A stretch of 34,451 nucleotides of DNA from CAYWGR01 sp964458015. Lineage in GTDB: Bacteria > Planctomycetota > Planctomycetia > Pirellulales > Thermoguttaceae. Position numbers and translations under genes: made by a program. The stretch is taken from contig CAYWGR010000038.1 in the NCBI GenBank assembly GCA_964458015.1, positions 1 to 34,451 of the forward strand, given 5' to 3'. Below are positions 23,390 to 31,703 of this stretch, one piece after another. Position 1 is the stretch's first letter, and each line of letters starts with the position of its first letter. The notes beneath the pieces were generated by a model. That model was not told where the DNA came from, made no database searches, and saw only the letters and a list, made by a program, of their open reading frames with translations.

Positions 23390-24007
23390 GTGCCCGAAAC
23401 CCCCTTGGATAGCGTAAAAGACATCCTATCGCCCGCGATCGTCAGTTGGTTGCCCTACGGCATCCTGATCGCCGCCGCCCTTTTCGGAATGTGGATTGCA
23501 TGGCGGCTGTTTCGAAGGCGTCAAAAGGTCGAAGCACCGCTGCCTGAAAATCTTACCATTGACATCGAAGCACTAGGCGAAGCCGGTCCTCCGCCCGGAT
23601 CGCCGGTTCTGGAATACTACAATCTTCCCGTACGATTAGCGGCCGTCGTTTTGGCTCCTGCCGGCCGCGTCCGTGATTTGCCCTCCGACGCGGAAGTTGC
23701 ATTGCTTCTGGATGCCATTTTGCCGGGCCTCGATAAAGTGGCCGCTTACCATAAGCCGCTCGTGCGACGCTGGCCCAACCAAGTGAGCGCCAACGGGTTC
23801 GCCCACATCTTTTTCAAGAACGTCAAACTGCCCGGCGAAGCAGGCAAGGGGACGCCGTGGTCATCGGTGGCCGGCATCTTCAAGTTCGAGAACCAAGCGG
23901 TCATGGCCGGCTTGGTCCTTTGCGCCGCGCATCCCAATAGTTTTGGGCAAACCATCATCGACTCCGAGGCCAAGTGGCTTGGATGTCTGCGGGTGCAATG
24001 GCGTTGA
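23390..24007 (+). CDS. Membrane-anchored protein, unknown function
   Basis: No family recognised. The start is GTG 23390, fixed by AAGGAG six bases upstream, giving 205 residues. One membrane helix (about 19-41, VSWLPYGILIAAALFGMWIAWRLF) is followed by RRRQK, placing the C-terminal part in the cytoplasm by the positive-inside rule. The soluble part (about 50-205) has PVLEYYNLPVRLAAVVLAPAGRVRDLP, DAILPGLDKVAAYHKPLVRRWPNQVSANGFAHIFFKNV and SSVAGIFKFENQAVMAGLVLCAA. It follows the large exported protein by 16 bases and is surely in the same operon. The topology suggests an inner-membrane partner for that protein, but this is inference. Confidence 0.78.
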   Translation: MPETPLDSVKDILSPAIVSWLPYGILIAAALFGMWIAWRLFRRRQKVEAPLPENLTIDIEALGEAGPPPGSPVLEYYNLPVRLAAVVLAPAGRVRDLPSDAEVALLLDAILPGLDKVAAYHKPLVRRWPNQVSANGFAHIFFKNVKLPGEAGKGTPWSSVAGIFKFENQAVMAGLVLCAAHPNSFGQTIIDSEAKWLGCLRVQWR

Positions 24008-24081
24008 ATACGTAGGAGGTATGTTGAGATCTGCTATTTATTGTTGACTTCGCAACAGTTACCCTACGCGCAGTAAACAAT

Positions 24082-24693
24082 CTAGCGTTCCTCAAACATC
24101 TCTGCCACGAAGAACGAATTGCCAATGACAAGCGTCGCTAACGGCGTTTTGCTATCAATCCACCGCTCACCATTCCACTTCTTGGCCACTCGCGGCGCGA
24201 GAGCATTAGGCTTCATTCCTTCGCTCTGCAGCACGTTGGCATACGCTTCGATGAGAAATGATGGCCCGTCAGCCAGTCTGCCAAATCCCCCTGTTAGGAA
24301 ATCCTCGATTTTTCCATTGATGTTAAGATACTGTTCAAACGGAATCCATGTTCCTGCAATGGCGGTATGTGCAATTAAAAGCCGCCCCACCACCCCTGCC
24401 GGAGACTGTGGAACACCACGATAATACAAGTCTTGCCAGGTATCGGTGTACTGTCGAGCAAGAACGTGGCCATCCTCATACAGACACAAGTTGCCATGCG
24501 GTTCGGTGATGCGGTACTGCCGCATTGCCCTTGCTTCCACCGTCCATTGACTCCATGTATCTGGCCCGTTGTAGTCCTTCACGCTCATGGTGAGGATACT
24601 ATCCTCGTTGTCGATGACGAAAGAGTCTAGTCGAATGAACGGGTCGTCTGAAAGATCAGAGCTCGCGAAATAAGAGCGTAATTTCTCAAGCAT
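24082..24693 (-). CDS. Hypothetical cytoplasmic protein
   Basis: A 203-residue protein with no recognised family, signal peptide or membrane segment. It starts MLEKLRSYFASSDLSDDPFIRLDSFVIDNEDSILTMSVKDYNGP and has a beta-rich first half (TWSQWTVEARAMRQYRITEPHGNLCLYEDGHVLARQYTD) and a mixed second half ending ATLVIGNSFFVAEMFEER. The organisation resembles small SMI1/Imm-type immunity proteins only in size and acidity, and I do not claim that. It converges with the membrane-anchored gene and is not in an obvious operon: the gene upstream on this strand (hppA) ends at a strong terminator. Confidence 0.6.
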   Translation of the reverse strand: MLEKLRSYFASSDLSDDPFIRLDSFVIDNEDSILTMSVKDYNGPDTWSQWTVEARAMRQYRITEPHGNLCLYEDGHVLARQYTDTWQDLYYRGVPQSPAGVVGRLLIAHTAIAGTWIPFEQYLNINGKIEDFLTGGFGRLADGPSFLIEAYANVLQSEGMKPNALAPRVAKKWNGERWIDSKTPLATLVIGNSFFVAEMFEER

Positions 24694-24758
24694 CGCGACT
24701 CCCTACTGCTCAATGGCGACAGAAATAAATACCAATTGAACCTTGTCGGAATCCAGCT

Positions 24759-24792
24759 AAAAAAACGGGGTGGCGGAAAATTCCGCCACCCC
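24759..24792 (-). terminator. Intrinsic terminator of hppA
   Basis: On the minus strand a perfect stem GGGGTGGCGG / CCGCCACCCC (extended by A-T pairs) is followed by G and seven T (24765-24759). It lies 33 bases past the hppA stop. It also insulates the downstream hypothetical gene. Confidence 0.92.
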
Positions 24793-24825
24793 AACTTATA
24801 GCGTCAAATCAGATTTGACAATTGC

Positions 24826-27474
24826 TTACGAATCCATCGAGTGCTTCGACTCGCGTTTCGACTGCCAAATGGCCCAGACCAAGCCCAGAACGCAGATGGC
24901 GATCACGACCCAGTACTGTGTGTCGTGCGGCTTGAAGGTGACCATGACATTTTCCTTGCCAAGCTTGTCGACGACAAGCTTGTCGTAGGGCAGAATCAGG
25001 CCAATAATCAGCAAGCTGACCATGTTCATCACCTTGATCAAGGGGTTGATGGCCGGGCCGGCGGTGTCCTTCAGCGGGTCACCGACGGTGTCGCCGGTCA
25101 CAGCGGCCTTGTGCTTCTCGCTGCCCTTGCCGGTGGTGTCGCTCTTGGGTTCGTCCTCGATCATCTTCTTGGCGTTGTCCCAAGCGCCGCCGGAGTTGGA
25201 CATGAAGACGGCCAGCAATTGGCCGACGACGATCATGCCGCCCAAGAACCCGGCCAAGGCCACGACGCCCAGGCCGTAGCCGACCAAGATCGGCACCAAC
25301 ATGGCCAACAGGCCCGGACCGATCAATTCCTTCTGGGCTTCGGCGGTGCAGATATTGACCACGCGCCCGTAATCGGGCTTCTTCGTGCCGGCCCAAATTT
25401 CCTTATCGCGGAACTGGATGCGGCACTCTTTCACAATGAGGAAAGCCGCACGGCCGACCGCACGAATCGTCATCGAGCTGAACAGGAAGGGCACGGCGCC
25501 ACCGATCAACATGCCGATGAACAGCGTGGGATCGGAGATGGTCAGCATCGAGGCGACCATGTTGTAAACCGTGTCGGAGATCCGCTCGCTCTCGCCCTTG
25601 CCGCCCGAGCCGACCGAGACGATGAAGCTGTTGAACAGCGACACGGCCGCGATCACGGCAGAACCGATGGCGATACCCTTCGTAATGGCCTTGGTCGTGT
25701 TGCCCACGGCGTCGAGGTCGGCCAAAATCTGGCGGGCTTCCTTGTACTTCTGCTCGCCCATTTCCTTGCGGTCGTAGCCCATCTCGCCGATGCCGTTGGC
25801 ATTGTCGGCCACGGGACCGAACACGTCCATCGAGATCGTGTTGCCCGTCAGGGTCAACATGCCGATGCCGCACATGGCCACGCCATAGGCGACGAACGTC
25901 GGCGTGGTGCCGGCGTAAATCAAAACGCTGGCCATAATGGCCGCGGCGATAATAAACACGGCGGCCACGGTGCTTTCATAACCCACGGCCAAGCCCTGGA
26001 TGATGTTCGTGGCATGACCCGTTTCGCAGGATTTCGCCAAGCCCTTAACCGGCTTGAACTCCGTGCCCGTGTAATACTCGGTGCACTTGTTCAAAGCCAC
26101 GGCCAAGATGATACCGATCAGGCACGTCCAGGCGGCTCGCATGTCGAGGCCGACGATGCCGAAGGTGTACCACCAGTCCAGTCCGGCGGTGACATTCTGA
26201 TCCGTATGTCCGGGGAAACCGGCCAACGACTGCGGATAGGCCACGGTATAGGCGACCTTCTCGCCGTTGTGCATGACATCCGTGTTGAAGTTCAAGTATC
26301 CCAGGCCCAACAGGATGAAGCCCGCGATGCTCAAGCACGATCCGATGACGAAGCCGCGGTTGACGCTCTTCATAGCGCCGGCCACGGAGCCCTGGTCGCC
26401 GGCCCGCACGCTGTAGGTGCTGATGATGCTGGCCACGACGCCGATGGCGCGGACCAACAAGGGGAAGATCACGCCCTTGTGACCGAAGCTGGCGATGCCC
26501 AAGATCATGGCCGCCACGATGGTCACTTCATAGCTCTCGAAAATATCGGCAGCCATACCGGCACAGTCGCCGACGTTGTCGCCGACGTTATCGGCGATCG
26601 TGGCAGCGTTGCGGGGATCGTCTTCCGGAATTCCGGCTTCGACCTTACCGACCAAGTCGGCGCCGACGTCGGCCGCTTTCGTATAGATACCGCCGCCGAC
26701 ACGCATGAACAAGGCGAGCAACGTACCGCCGAAACCGAAGCCCAACAGAGCTTCGTAGGCTTGCTCACCGAAGATCAGGAAGATGATCGAGCCGCCCAAC
26801 AGGCCGAGGCCGTCGGTCAACATGCCGGTGATCGTTCCTGTGCGGTAACCCAATTGCAGGGCTTGGCCGAAGCTGGTCTTGGCGGCTGCGGCAACACGGA
26901 GGTTACCCACCGTGGCCAGACGCATTCCGACGAAACCGACGGTGGCCGAGAACAACGAACCGACGAAGAAGGCGATGGCTCGCCCGCTGCAAAAAGCCTC
27001 TGCCAGACCCGATTGCTTAGCCCCGTAATAAAGGAGGCCTGTAATCAGGAGAATCAGCACGCCGACGACGCTAAATTGGCGATAAAGGTATGCATTAGCG
27101 CCCTCGCGCACGGCTTGGGCAATCTCCTGCATCTTCTTCGTGCCGCTGTCGGCATTCATCACCTGTCCGACGAGCATCAAGGCGTAAGCCAATCCGCCCA
27201 AGGCGATGACGACGTTCAAACACAAGGCTGCTTTTTCGTAAAGGCTGAATTTTTCGCCCAATAGCGGTTCCCAAAGCGAGACGCCGCCGATCATGATGCC
27301 GTTGGATGCCGACGCGCCGGCCGAACCCGAGGCGGCTGCCGGTTCTTGAACGCTCATCCATCCCGCGGCCGCGACTAGTCCGACGGCCACAAACGCCAAC
27401 CAAGCCACATACAAGCGGCTCTTCAACCGGCTCTTCGTTTTTGAGCCCGCATCAGGCCCCTTCTCGCATCTCAT
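24826..27474 (-). CDS. hppA: Membrane proton-pumping pyrophosphatase, K+-independent type
   Basis: An integral-membrane enzyme that couples pyrophosphate hydrolysis to ion pumping across the inner membrane. The start is ATG 27474, with GAGGAG six bases upstream, giving 882 residues with about 15-16 membrane segments; longer frames to 27576 lack support. The diagnostic PPi-binding block DVGADLVGKVEAGIPEDD followed by NVGDNVGDCAGMAADIFE is intact, as is the later GDTVGDPLKDTAGP block. The site that separates K+-dependent from K+-independent enzymes reads GNTTKAITKG, with Lys in place of Ala. This predicts the K+-independent H+-pumping type (known rule, applied by eye). It is longer than the usual roughly 700 residues owing to an N-terminal extension and loops around TAYPQSLAGFPGHTD and the C-terminal tail. 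Confidence 0.96.
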   Translation of the reverse strand: MRCEKGPDAGSKTKSRLKSRLYVAWLAFVAVGLVAAAGWMSVQEPAAASGSAGASASNGIMIGGVSLWEPLLGEKFSLYEKAALCLNVVIALGGLAYALMLVGQVMNADSGTKKMQEIAQAVREGANAYLYRQFSVVGVLILLITGLLYYGAKQSGLAEAFCSGRAIAFFVGSLFSATVGFVGMRLATVGNLRVAAAAKTSFGQALQLGYRTGTITGMLTDGLGLLGGSIIFLIFGEQAYEALLGFGFGGTLLALFMRVGGGIYTKAADVGADLVGKVEAGIPEDDPRNAATIADNVGDNVGDCAGMAADIFESYEVTIVAAMILGIASFGHKGVIFPLLVRAIGVVASIISTYSVRAGDQGSVAGAMKSVNRGFVIGSCLSIAGFILLGLGYLNFNTDVMHNGEKVAYTVAYPQSLAGFPGHTDQNVTAGLDWWYTFGIVGLDMRAAWTCLIGIILAVALNKCTEYYTGTEFKPVKGLAKSCETGHATNIIQGLAVGYESTVAAVFIIAAAIMASVLIYAGTTPTFVAYGVAMCGIGMLTLTGNTISMDVFGPVADNANGIGEMGYDRKEMGEQKYKEARQILADLDAVGNTTKAITKGIAIGSAVIAAVSLFNSFIVSVGSGGKGESERISDTVYNMVASMLTISDPTLFIGMLIGGAVPFLFSSMTIRAVGRAAFLIVKECRIQFRDKEIWAGTKKPDYGRVVNICTAEAQKELIGPGLLAMLVPILVGYGLGVVALAGFLGGMIVVGQLLAVFMSNSGGAWDNAKKMIEDEPKSDTTGKGSEKHKAAVTGDTVGDPLKDTAGPAINPLIKVMNMVSLLIIGLILPYDKLVVDKLGKENVMVTFKPHDTQYWVVIAICVLGLVWAIWQSKRESKHSMDS

Positions 27475-27570
27475 ACAAAACTCCTCGTGGTAGAACGTGA
27501 AACCCCGCGGCAAAGTCGCCGCCATTACGAAACAAAAGAACCCGTTATGTTCCCATATCGAACCCTCTAA

Positions 27571-27576
27571 TGTCAA
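27571..27576 (-). promoter_or_regulatory. -35-like element upstream of hppA
   Basis: An exact TTGACA about 100 bases upstream of the ATG. A weak CATAAC 21 bases later, or a less canonical hexamer nearer, would have to serve as -10, so the call is tentative. A leader of about 70 bases would result. Confidence 0.3.
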
Positions 27577-27659
27577 GGGGCAATGAAATGAAAAATCCCG
27601 GATATTTGCGGATTCCCGCTCGTTTTATCCTCAATTATCCTCAAGGACAGCGAGATTTC

Positions 27660-27684
27660 GCATGTTTACAATTGATTAACATGC
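27660..27684. promoter_or_regulatory. Operator-like dyad upstream of hppA
   Basis: Arms GCATGTT and AACATGC are separated by 11 bases, with the small palindrome CAATTG almost exactly at the centre. It lies about 190 bases upstream of the hppA start in AT-rich DNA. It looks like a dimeric regulator site, but the regulator is unknown. Confidence 0.35.
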
Positions 27685-27841
27685 TGTGTTGCCATTATTC
27701 GTAATGCTAATGGAATGCAGACGCTTTTTTTGTGCGTGTTTTTTTGCAAACCAGAGGAAGTGGCCTTGAGAATGCACCTCTATGGAGGGCTGCCAACCTA
27801 CACCATTGCAGGGCGCATTTGAAGAAACGCCCCGCGTCGAA

Positions 27842-28246
27842 TTATTCCAGCCGGAAATCGACCGTGCCGCTCTCGGGCGTGATGGTGCGGGTAAGCGTGG
27901 TGGCGGAATTGTATTTCGCCGGGATTAGATCCACGCGCTCGGGATATTTAGCGCCCATGGCCCCTTCGAGCATCTTGCCGGTCTCCTTGGTCGAGGTGAT
28001 CCGCACCTTTTTATCGCCCGGCAGAATCCGGATTTGATACCGGCCGTCCTTGATCTTGCCGGCAGCCGTCGCGGCAGTGCCGCCTTTTGCGTCGGCAAAC
28101 ACGATTTCGCCCTGGGCCACCGGCTGGCCTTTATAGGTCACCTCGCCGCTGACGACATACTGCTTCGGCTCGCTGCTGCAGCCGGGAAGAAGAAAAACGC
28201 TCACGACAAGCAGACAATACAAAAAAAGATAGCGATGGTTTTTCAT
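27842..28246 (-). CDS. Lipoprotein with carboxypeptidase-regulatory-like fold
   Basis: Small planctomycete lipoprotein of 134 residues from ATG 28246, chosen because MKNHRYLFLYCLLVVSVFLLPGC is a clean lipoprotein signal with lipobox LLPG|C; a longer frame begins in repeat DNA. The mature part reads as one beta-sandwich: YVVSGEVTYKGQPVAQGEIVFADAKGG, AAGKIKDGRYQIRILPGDKKVRITST, then TLTRTITPESGTVDFRLE. This pattern (V-x-G-x-V-x-x-x-G-x-P-V) is that of the carboxypeptidase-regulatory / transthyretin-like lipoproteins that planctomycetes often place beside DUF1559 genes, as here 90 bases upstream. Its role is unknown; surface display is inferred. No Shine-Dalgarno is evident. Confidence 0.82.
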   Translation of the reverse strand: MKNHRYLFLYCLLVVSVFLLPGCSSEPKQYVVSGEVTYKGQPVAQGEIVFADAKGGTAATAAGKIKDGRYQIRILPGDKKVRITSTKETGKMLEGAMGAKYPERVDLIPAKYNSATTLTRTITPESGTVDFRLE

Positions 28247-28278
28247 AAAATACCGAAACACTGATCTGCGCTGATTAT

Positions 28279-28319
28279 CGCTAATTTTTAACATTAGTGT
28301 TGATTAGTGGCAATTAGCG
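28279..28319. repeat. Word-repeat hairpin overlapping the lipoprotein leader
   Basis: Arms CGCTAATT (28279-28286) and AATTAGCG (28312-28319) flank the repeated words ATTAGTG (28293, 28303). The vocabulary (TTAGTG, TTAGCG, ATTAGTGG) matches the ilvN-ilvC repeat in style though not base for base. It fills the gap between the DUF1559 gene and the lipoprotein gene. Confidence 0.55.
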
Positions 28320-28336
28320 TTCCCTCAAAAAAAGGT

Positions 28337-29338
28337 TTAATAATCGCCAACCACCAGCCCATCTTGCGAGCTGCCGAGATTTTGCCAAGTCGTTTGATTG
28401 ACCGAATTGCTGACGAACCGGACGGAGCCGTCGCACAAGGCGACGTTGACGCCGCCGGAGTGGCAACTGCGGGCGGAAAGATTTTTCGGCGTCGAGCCCG
28501 TGGTTTGTCCTGATTCCGAGGCACAGGGCATCCCTAGGGCCGTTGCCGCAGCCGCATCGCCGCAGAAATCGCCCTGCACGTAGTCCGGCACCGAGGTATT
28601 GGGCACTTCATGCGTCGTGATGCCTGCATGATGACCGTACCAAATCAACCCGCGAAGATCGGTATGCGTGCTGTCGGCCATCGCCTGCCCCTGACGCACT
28701 TCGGCCAGCATCAGCGTGTTGCTCGTGCCGTCGCGGATATTGCCGAGATTGAAAACTTGCATTTTCGAGGTCGTTCGCTCTTCTTCATAATGAAACGGCG
28801 CTTCATGGAAGACGACGCCGTTCAACGGCGACACGCGATACACCGAGGTATTGCCCAAGTTGACCGCGTAGTTGAAATTGGCCAGCGCCACGTTGCCGCC
28901 GTCCCACGACGACCGCGAAGGCGTATCGCTGGGGCAGATATGGGCAGGAATCGACATGCGACAGATCGTCAAATTCGGCTCATCGCAATAACATTTCGAG
29001 GCCGACTCATCCCAACTTGCAGCCAATGCCGTTTGCTCGATGAACGGCAGCGTCATTTTGACCCAGCCGCCCGCGCCCCACCACGACGCCGCAAAGGGCA
29101 GAACATTGTGGGCGCTGTGATAATTATGCATCGCCAACCCCAATTGCTTGAGGTTGTTGCTGCATTGCAGGCGGCGCGCTGCCTCTCGCGCCGCCTGCAC
29201 CGCCGGCAGAAGCAACGAAATCAAAATGCCGATGATCGTGATGACCACAAGCAACTCGACCAACGTGAATCCGCGGTTTTTTTGGCTGCCAATGGCCGAT
29301 TTCCGATTGCAGATGTTGGGATCGAACGCGGTTATCAT
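28337..29338 (-). CDS. DUF1559 pseudopilin-like protein
   Basis: A 333-residue member of the DUF1559 family, hugely expanded in planctomycetes. The N-terminus has the type IV prepilin motif, RGFTLVELLVVITIIGILISLLLPAVQAAREAARR, with the peptidase site between Gly and Phe and the conserved Glu five residues in. The middle has CSNNLKQLGLAMHNYHSAHNVLPF. The C-terminal H-X9-DG motif reads HSGGVNVALCDGSVRFVS. The start at 29338 is chosen because AAGGA lies seven bases upstream; 29344 is possible but too close to it. Function is not established; export through a pilus or type II secretion-like route is expected from the prepilin motif. It follows the oxidoreductase gene after 63 bases. Confidence 0.95.
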   Translation of the reverse strand: MITAFDPNICNRKSAIGSQKNRGFTLVELLVVITIIGILISLLLPAVQAAREAARRLQCSNNLKQLGLAMHNYHSAHNVLPFAASWWGAGGWVKMTLPFIEQTALAASWDESASKCYCDEPNLTICRMSIPAHICPSDTPSRSSWDGGNVALANFNYAVNLGNTSVYRVSPLNGVVFHEAPFHYEEERTTSKMQVFNLGNIRDGTSNTLMLAEVRQGQAMADSTHTDLRGLIWYGHHAGITTHEVPNTSVPDYVQGDFCGDAAAATALGMPCASESGQTTGSTPKNLSARSCHSGGVNVALCDGSVRFVSNSVNQTTWQNLGSSQDGLVVGDY

Positions 29339-29401
29339 GGTCATATCCTTTTTACACACCTACAAAGACAAGATAGTTCACCGTACTGTTACGGCATCCA
29401 T

Positions 29402-30754
29402 TTACATTTGCTTCCACTGGCCGGGCACGGGCGCGGGATACCGCCCCTGGGCGTCGGCTTGGACCGGCGCGGGACCATCGGCCGTTAAAGCTTCTGGTTT
29501 TGGACAGAATTCGAAGTTCGAAGCCATTGCTTCCTTCCATGTGACGACGCGGCCCGTATGAACAGCCGCTTGGCCCATGATCGTCGCAAGGCAGGAATAG
29601 GCCGACCGCTGGGTTTCGTTGTAAGGCTTGTTGTTGCGAATCGCGCCAAGCAACTCGGCCCATTCGGCCCAATACGGATTCCATTGCTGATCCTCCGGCT
29701 TCCATGCGACGTTGTCGGGCGCAATCCGCTGGTCTTTGCAGATGAAAACCGTCGGAGCATGGATATTGCCCGAGAATTGGCCGGCGCACTTCGAGCCATG
29801 CACATACGTTGCGAAATTGTTGTAGCAATTGGGCGAATAACGTCCGACCGCCATCGCTTTCGTTCCATCGGCAAAGGTGTATTCCATTGAATAGCTGTCG
29901 AGGCTTTGACCGGCGTCCTTGCTGTCCGGCACCCGTCCGCCGACGCCGTGCGCTTCGATCGGCCAACTGTCTTTCAACCAGCAGCACTCGTCGATCAGGT
30001 GAACCGTCCATTCGACGAAACACCCACCGCTGTACCAAAACGTCGCTTGAGGATGCCGAATCTGCCAAAGCGATTCCGGTTGATTCTTGTCATACGCGGG
30101 CTGCATTCCCCAATCATTCATGCGATAGGTGCGAATCAGTTCGATTTGGCCTATCGCACCGTCGCGGATTTTTTGGATCATGGCATGTCGGGCCGAGGAG
30201 TGCCGGCACATCAGGCCGACGGCGACTTTCAGGTTTTTCTTATCGGCCGTTTCACCGGCGCGAAGAATCCGCTGGATGCCGCCCGTGTCGGAAGCCAGAT
30301 TCTTTTCCATGAAAACGTTGACGCCCTTCTGCACGGCGTATTCGAAATGCAACGGGCGAAAACCGCAATAGGTTGTCAACATCGCGACATCGCCGGGCTG
30401 CAGGCAATCAATCGCTTTCTTGTAAGCGTCGAAACCGAGGAATTGGCGATCTTTCGGCACATCGATCTGGTCGCCAAACTCTTTCGACAGCGCTTTGTGC
30501 GACGCAGCGAGCCGATCTTCAAAAATATCGGCCATGGCGATAAGCTTCACCGGGCCTTGTTTCGAGTTCATCGCATCGCCCACCGCGCCGGTCCCACGAC
30601 CGCCGCAACCGATCAAGGCAAGCCGGATCGTGTTGTTTTCACCGGCATGGACATGCGGGACGACTACGCCCGCCAATGCCGAGGCGGCGGCGATTTTCGC
30701 GCTTTTTTTCAGGAATTCACGACGCGGTGTAGCACTTTTCAAAATCTCGTTCAT
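29402..30754 (-). CDS. Tat-exported Gfo/Idh/MocA-family oxidoreductase
   Basis: NAD(P)-dependent oxidoreductase of the Gfo/Idh/MocA family, 450 residues, typically acting on sugars or inositols. A Tat signal (TPRREFLKKSAKIAAASALAG, from residue 9) predicts export after folding. The Rossmann motif RLALIGCGGRGTGAVG (44-59) binds the dinucleotide. The usual E-K-P motif reads E150-K-N152. Later the family phrase WSGGCFVEWTVHLIDECCWLKD appears in altered form as FWYSGGCFVEWTVHLIDE, with the H of the catalytic region. The start at 30754 has GAGGAA seven bases upstream. An upstream ATG at 30787 overlaps the stop of the preceding hydrolase gene (ATGA), so coupled translation is also possible. Confidence 0.92.
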   Translation of the reverse strand: MNEILKSATPRREFLKKSAKIAAASALAGVVVPHVHAGENNTIRLALIGCGGRGTGAVGDAMNSKQGPVKLIAMADIFEDRLAASHKALSKEFGDQIDVPKDRQFLGFDAYKKAIDCLQPGDVAMLTTYCGFRPLHFEYAVQKGVNVFMEKNLASDTGGIQRILRAGETADKKNLKVAVGLMCRHSSARHAMIQKIRDGAIGQIELIRTYRMNDWGMQPAYDKNQPESLWQIRHPQATFWYSGGCFVEWTVHLIDECCWLKDSWPIEAHGVGGRVPDSKDAGQSLDSYSMEYTFADGTKAMAVGRYSPNCYNNFATYVHGSKCAGQFSGNIHAPTVFICKDQRIAPDNVAWKPEDQQWNPYWAEWAELLGAIRNNKPYNETQRSAYSCLATIMGQAAVHTGRVVTWKEAMASNFEFCPKPEALTADGPAPVQADAQGRYPAPVPGQWKQM

Positions 30755-30783
30755 GGAAGTATTCCTCGTATTTCTTTCTGAAT

Positions 30784-31590
30784 TCATACTGCTTCACAAG
30801 TTCGTTCAACAATCGCGGCATAACGCTTTCGCCCCCAATAGCCCAACAAAACGAGGGCGGCAACGCCGGCGAGCGCTTTCGACGGCGGTTCGGGCACTTG
30901 GCTGGTCAACGCTTTTTGAAGTTCCGGCATAATGATCGCCGTGGAACCGTCGGCATTGGGATGGATCGTGTCGGGCAGGTATTTTTTCCACTGCTCGACA
31001 TCTTTCTGGTAAAGATTGATCCAGTTGGGATCGTGGTCGATCAATAACAGCTTATTGTCCATGGCTACGTTGCGGTAGCCTTGATAATAGGCCTCCAAAT
31101 TCGGCCGCAGACCGGTCAGCGGGTCGTTGTTCATCGTCTGGATGATGATGTCCACCGTTTTCTTTCGCTCGGGAGCCCCGGCCCAGGTGTTGATCGTGTT
31201 GATCATCGATTGCAGATTGTTTTTCGACGTTTCCACCGACATATTGCTGCCGGTGCTGGCGTCGTTGTAGGCGAACTCGATAAAAATGACATCGGGATTG
31301 TGCGCCAAGGCTGCTCCCAGTTGCGTATTGATGCCGCTGTTCGAGTTCGATCCGCCGATAGCCTCGTTGTTTAGCGTGACCTTGCCGGGATATTTCGTGT
31401 TCAACCAAGTGCCCATCTGGGTAAACCAGGAGCTCCAATCCGCGGCCGTCAGGCTTGTGCCGATGGCGGAGATCGTCAAGCTGTCGCCCTGGTCGAGTCG
31501 CGTCAGAATGGCCGCCTGACTGGTTGCCGGAGCAGACGCAACGCAAAACGCCGTCGATGAGAGAATAAAACTGAATAATAGATTCCGCAT
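30784..31590 (-). CDS. SGNH/GDSL hydrolase with PEP-CTERM sorting signal
   Basis: Exported esterase-like protein, 268 residues with signal peptide (1-26). SGNH blocks are present: nucleophile Ser46 in IGTSLT (GDS replaced by GTS, as in many planctomycete members), Gly79-Gly80, Asn109 in EFAYND, and the D207-x-x-H210 pair in LPDTIHPN. Family members deacetylate or de-esterify sugars and polymers. A C-terminal PEP-CTERM signal follows: VPEPPSKAL (232-240), a membrane helix AGVAALVLLGYW, then basic GRKRY. The tail runs 11 residues past the Arg cluster, longer than usual, and its TGA overlaps a possible ATG of the next gene. The combination suggests a surface enzyme acting on exported polysaccharide (inference). 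Confidence 0.87.
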   Translation of the reverse strand: MRNLLFSFILSSTAFCVASAPATSQAAILTRLDQGDSLTISAIGTSLTAADWSSWFTQMGTWLNTKYPGKVTLNNEAIGGSNSNSGINTQLGAALAHNPDVIFIEFAYNDASTGSNMSVETSKNNLQSMINTINTWAGAPERKKTVDIIIQTMNNDPLTGLRPNLEAYYQGYRNVAMDNKLLLIDHDPNWINLYQKDVEQWKKYLPDTIHPNADGSTAIIMPELQKALTSQVPEPPSKALAGVAALVLLGYWGRKRYAAIVERTCEAV

Positions 31591-31650
31591 GAAAGATGCT
31601 TTCCTTGATTATGATGATTCCGTTTGCGGATCAGTATTTTGCGGCCGGAT

Positions 31651-31673
31651 CGCCGTCGCGAATAACGACGGCG
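31651..31673. repeat. 8-bp inverted repeat between two PEP-CTERM genes
   Basis: Arms CGCCGTCG and CGACGGCG surround a 7-base loop, with a second small palindrome (GCGGTCCGC) adjoining. It is about 30 bases past the end of the 252-residue PEP-CTERM gene. With no T-run it may be a transcript-stabilising hairpin or a partial terminator. Confidence 0.45.
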
Positions 31674-31703
31674 GTCCGCCGCAATACTTCCTTAATAAAA
31701 CAA

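Larger units (their letters stand above)
27475..27841. other. Intergenic region upstream of hppA
   Basis: No gene supported in 367 bases. It contains a perfect -35-like TTGACA on the minus strand (27576-27571), about 100 bases before the hppA start, though no good -10 at the usual spacing. It also holds the dyad listed at 27660-27684. Confidence 0.5.

Noticed and set aside
24082..24693. Hypothetical protein considered as an SMI1/Imm-type immunity protein
   Set aside because: Only size and acidity agree. The characteristic motifs are not visible, and no polymorphic toxin gene is adjacent.
24841..27264. 807-codon open frame on the plus strand, opposite hppA
   Set aside because: It is antisense to an unmistakable pyrophosphatase. 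Its His/Asp/Gln-rich, repeat-poor protein is what a GC-rich third-position coding strand gives when read backwards, and it has no domain or Shine-Dalgarno.
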